5,044 bases of DNA from MTP4 sp9310u (GTDB lineage Archaea; Halobacteriota; Methanosarcinia; Methanosarcinales; Methanosarcinaceae). The notes under the pieces are model-generated. The model was given only the letters and a program-made list of their open reading frames with translations. It was not told the origin of the DNA and ran no database searches. The stretch is from the NCBI GenBank assembly GCA_030627005.1, contig DAOUSW010000187.1, forward strand, positions 1 through 5,044, read 5' to 3'. The translations under genes and the position numbers were made by a program. This document shows, in pieces, positions 5,012 to 5,044 of the stretch; positions within the stretch are counted from its first letter, which is position 1; every line of letters begins with the position of its first letter.

Positions 5012-5044
5012 AAGGAAATAGGGGCACAATCCTTCCGTGCTTTC
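4989..5044. repeat. Perfect 12-bp inverted repeat reaching the window end
   Basis: GAAAGCACGGAA (4989-5000) and TTCCGTGCTTTC (5033-5044) are exact inverted copies separated by 32 bases. The right arm ends on the last base, so pairing may continue outside the window. It could be a large hairpin, the ends of a tiny mobile element, or part of a dispersed intergenic repeat. Confidence 0.85.

Overview
The window looks like a piece of a methanogenic archaeon's chromosome, most likely Methanosarcina or a close relative. This is a judgement from protein type and layout, not from a database search. The clues are an HTH-ACT regulator of the kind known from methanogens, a surface protein ending in an archaeal PGF-CTERM sorting tail, archaeal TATA-like boxes, strong Shine-Dalgarno sites beside non-ATG starts, and long AT-rich intergenic spaces between moderately GC-rich genes.

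Layout from left to right. Positions 1-99 are six perfect copies of a 16-bp unit that starts at the window edge and so probably continues outside. A TATA-like box follows, placed so that the first gene (291-794, +) would be made from a leaderless or nearly leaderless transcript. That gene encodes a 167-aa HTH plus ACT domain protein, a predicted regulator of amino acid metabolism. It converges on a leftward gene (942-1859, -) for a 305-aa exported protein of no family I recognise, with a TTG start and a strong ribosome binding site. The 147-bp gap between them holds a hairpin and T-run that would best terminate the leftward gene.

From 1860 to 2376 is a 517-bp divergent intergenic region. It holds a promoter for the leftward gene, a perfect two-copy 19-20 bp tandem repeat, an 8-bp inverted repeat, two possible TATA boxes for the rightward gene, and a small hairpin in that gene's presumed leader. 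The main gene (about 2377-4350, +) encodes a VIT + VWA protein with an intact MIDAS metal site, an acidic stalk and a C-terminal PGF-CTERM signal, so it should be anchored to the cell surface. Its signal peptide is encoded upstream of the only canonical start codon (GTG 2425). The codon in the proper start position after a perfect Shine-Dalgarno is ATA (2377). An intrinsic-type terminator follows at 4401-4434.

The last 600 bp have no convincing gene. They do contain purine-rich tracts, a cluster of inverted repeats including a 12-bp-pair bulged hairpin, an unproven 59-codon basic ORF, and, at the right edge, 9-bp direct repeats with a perfect 12-bp inverted repeat that reaches the last base.

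The three genes do not form an operon and show no obvious shared pathway. Two encode exported products and share a divergent control region. I do not see a clear new multi-gene system. The most unusual points are the ATA start, the tandem repeats, and the structured, gene-free right end.
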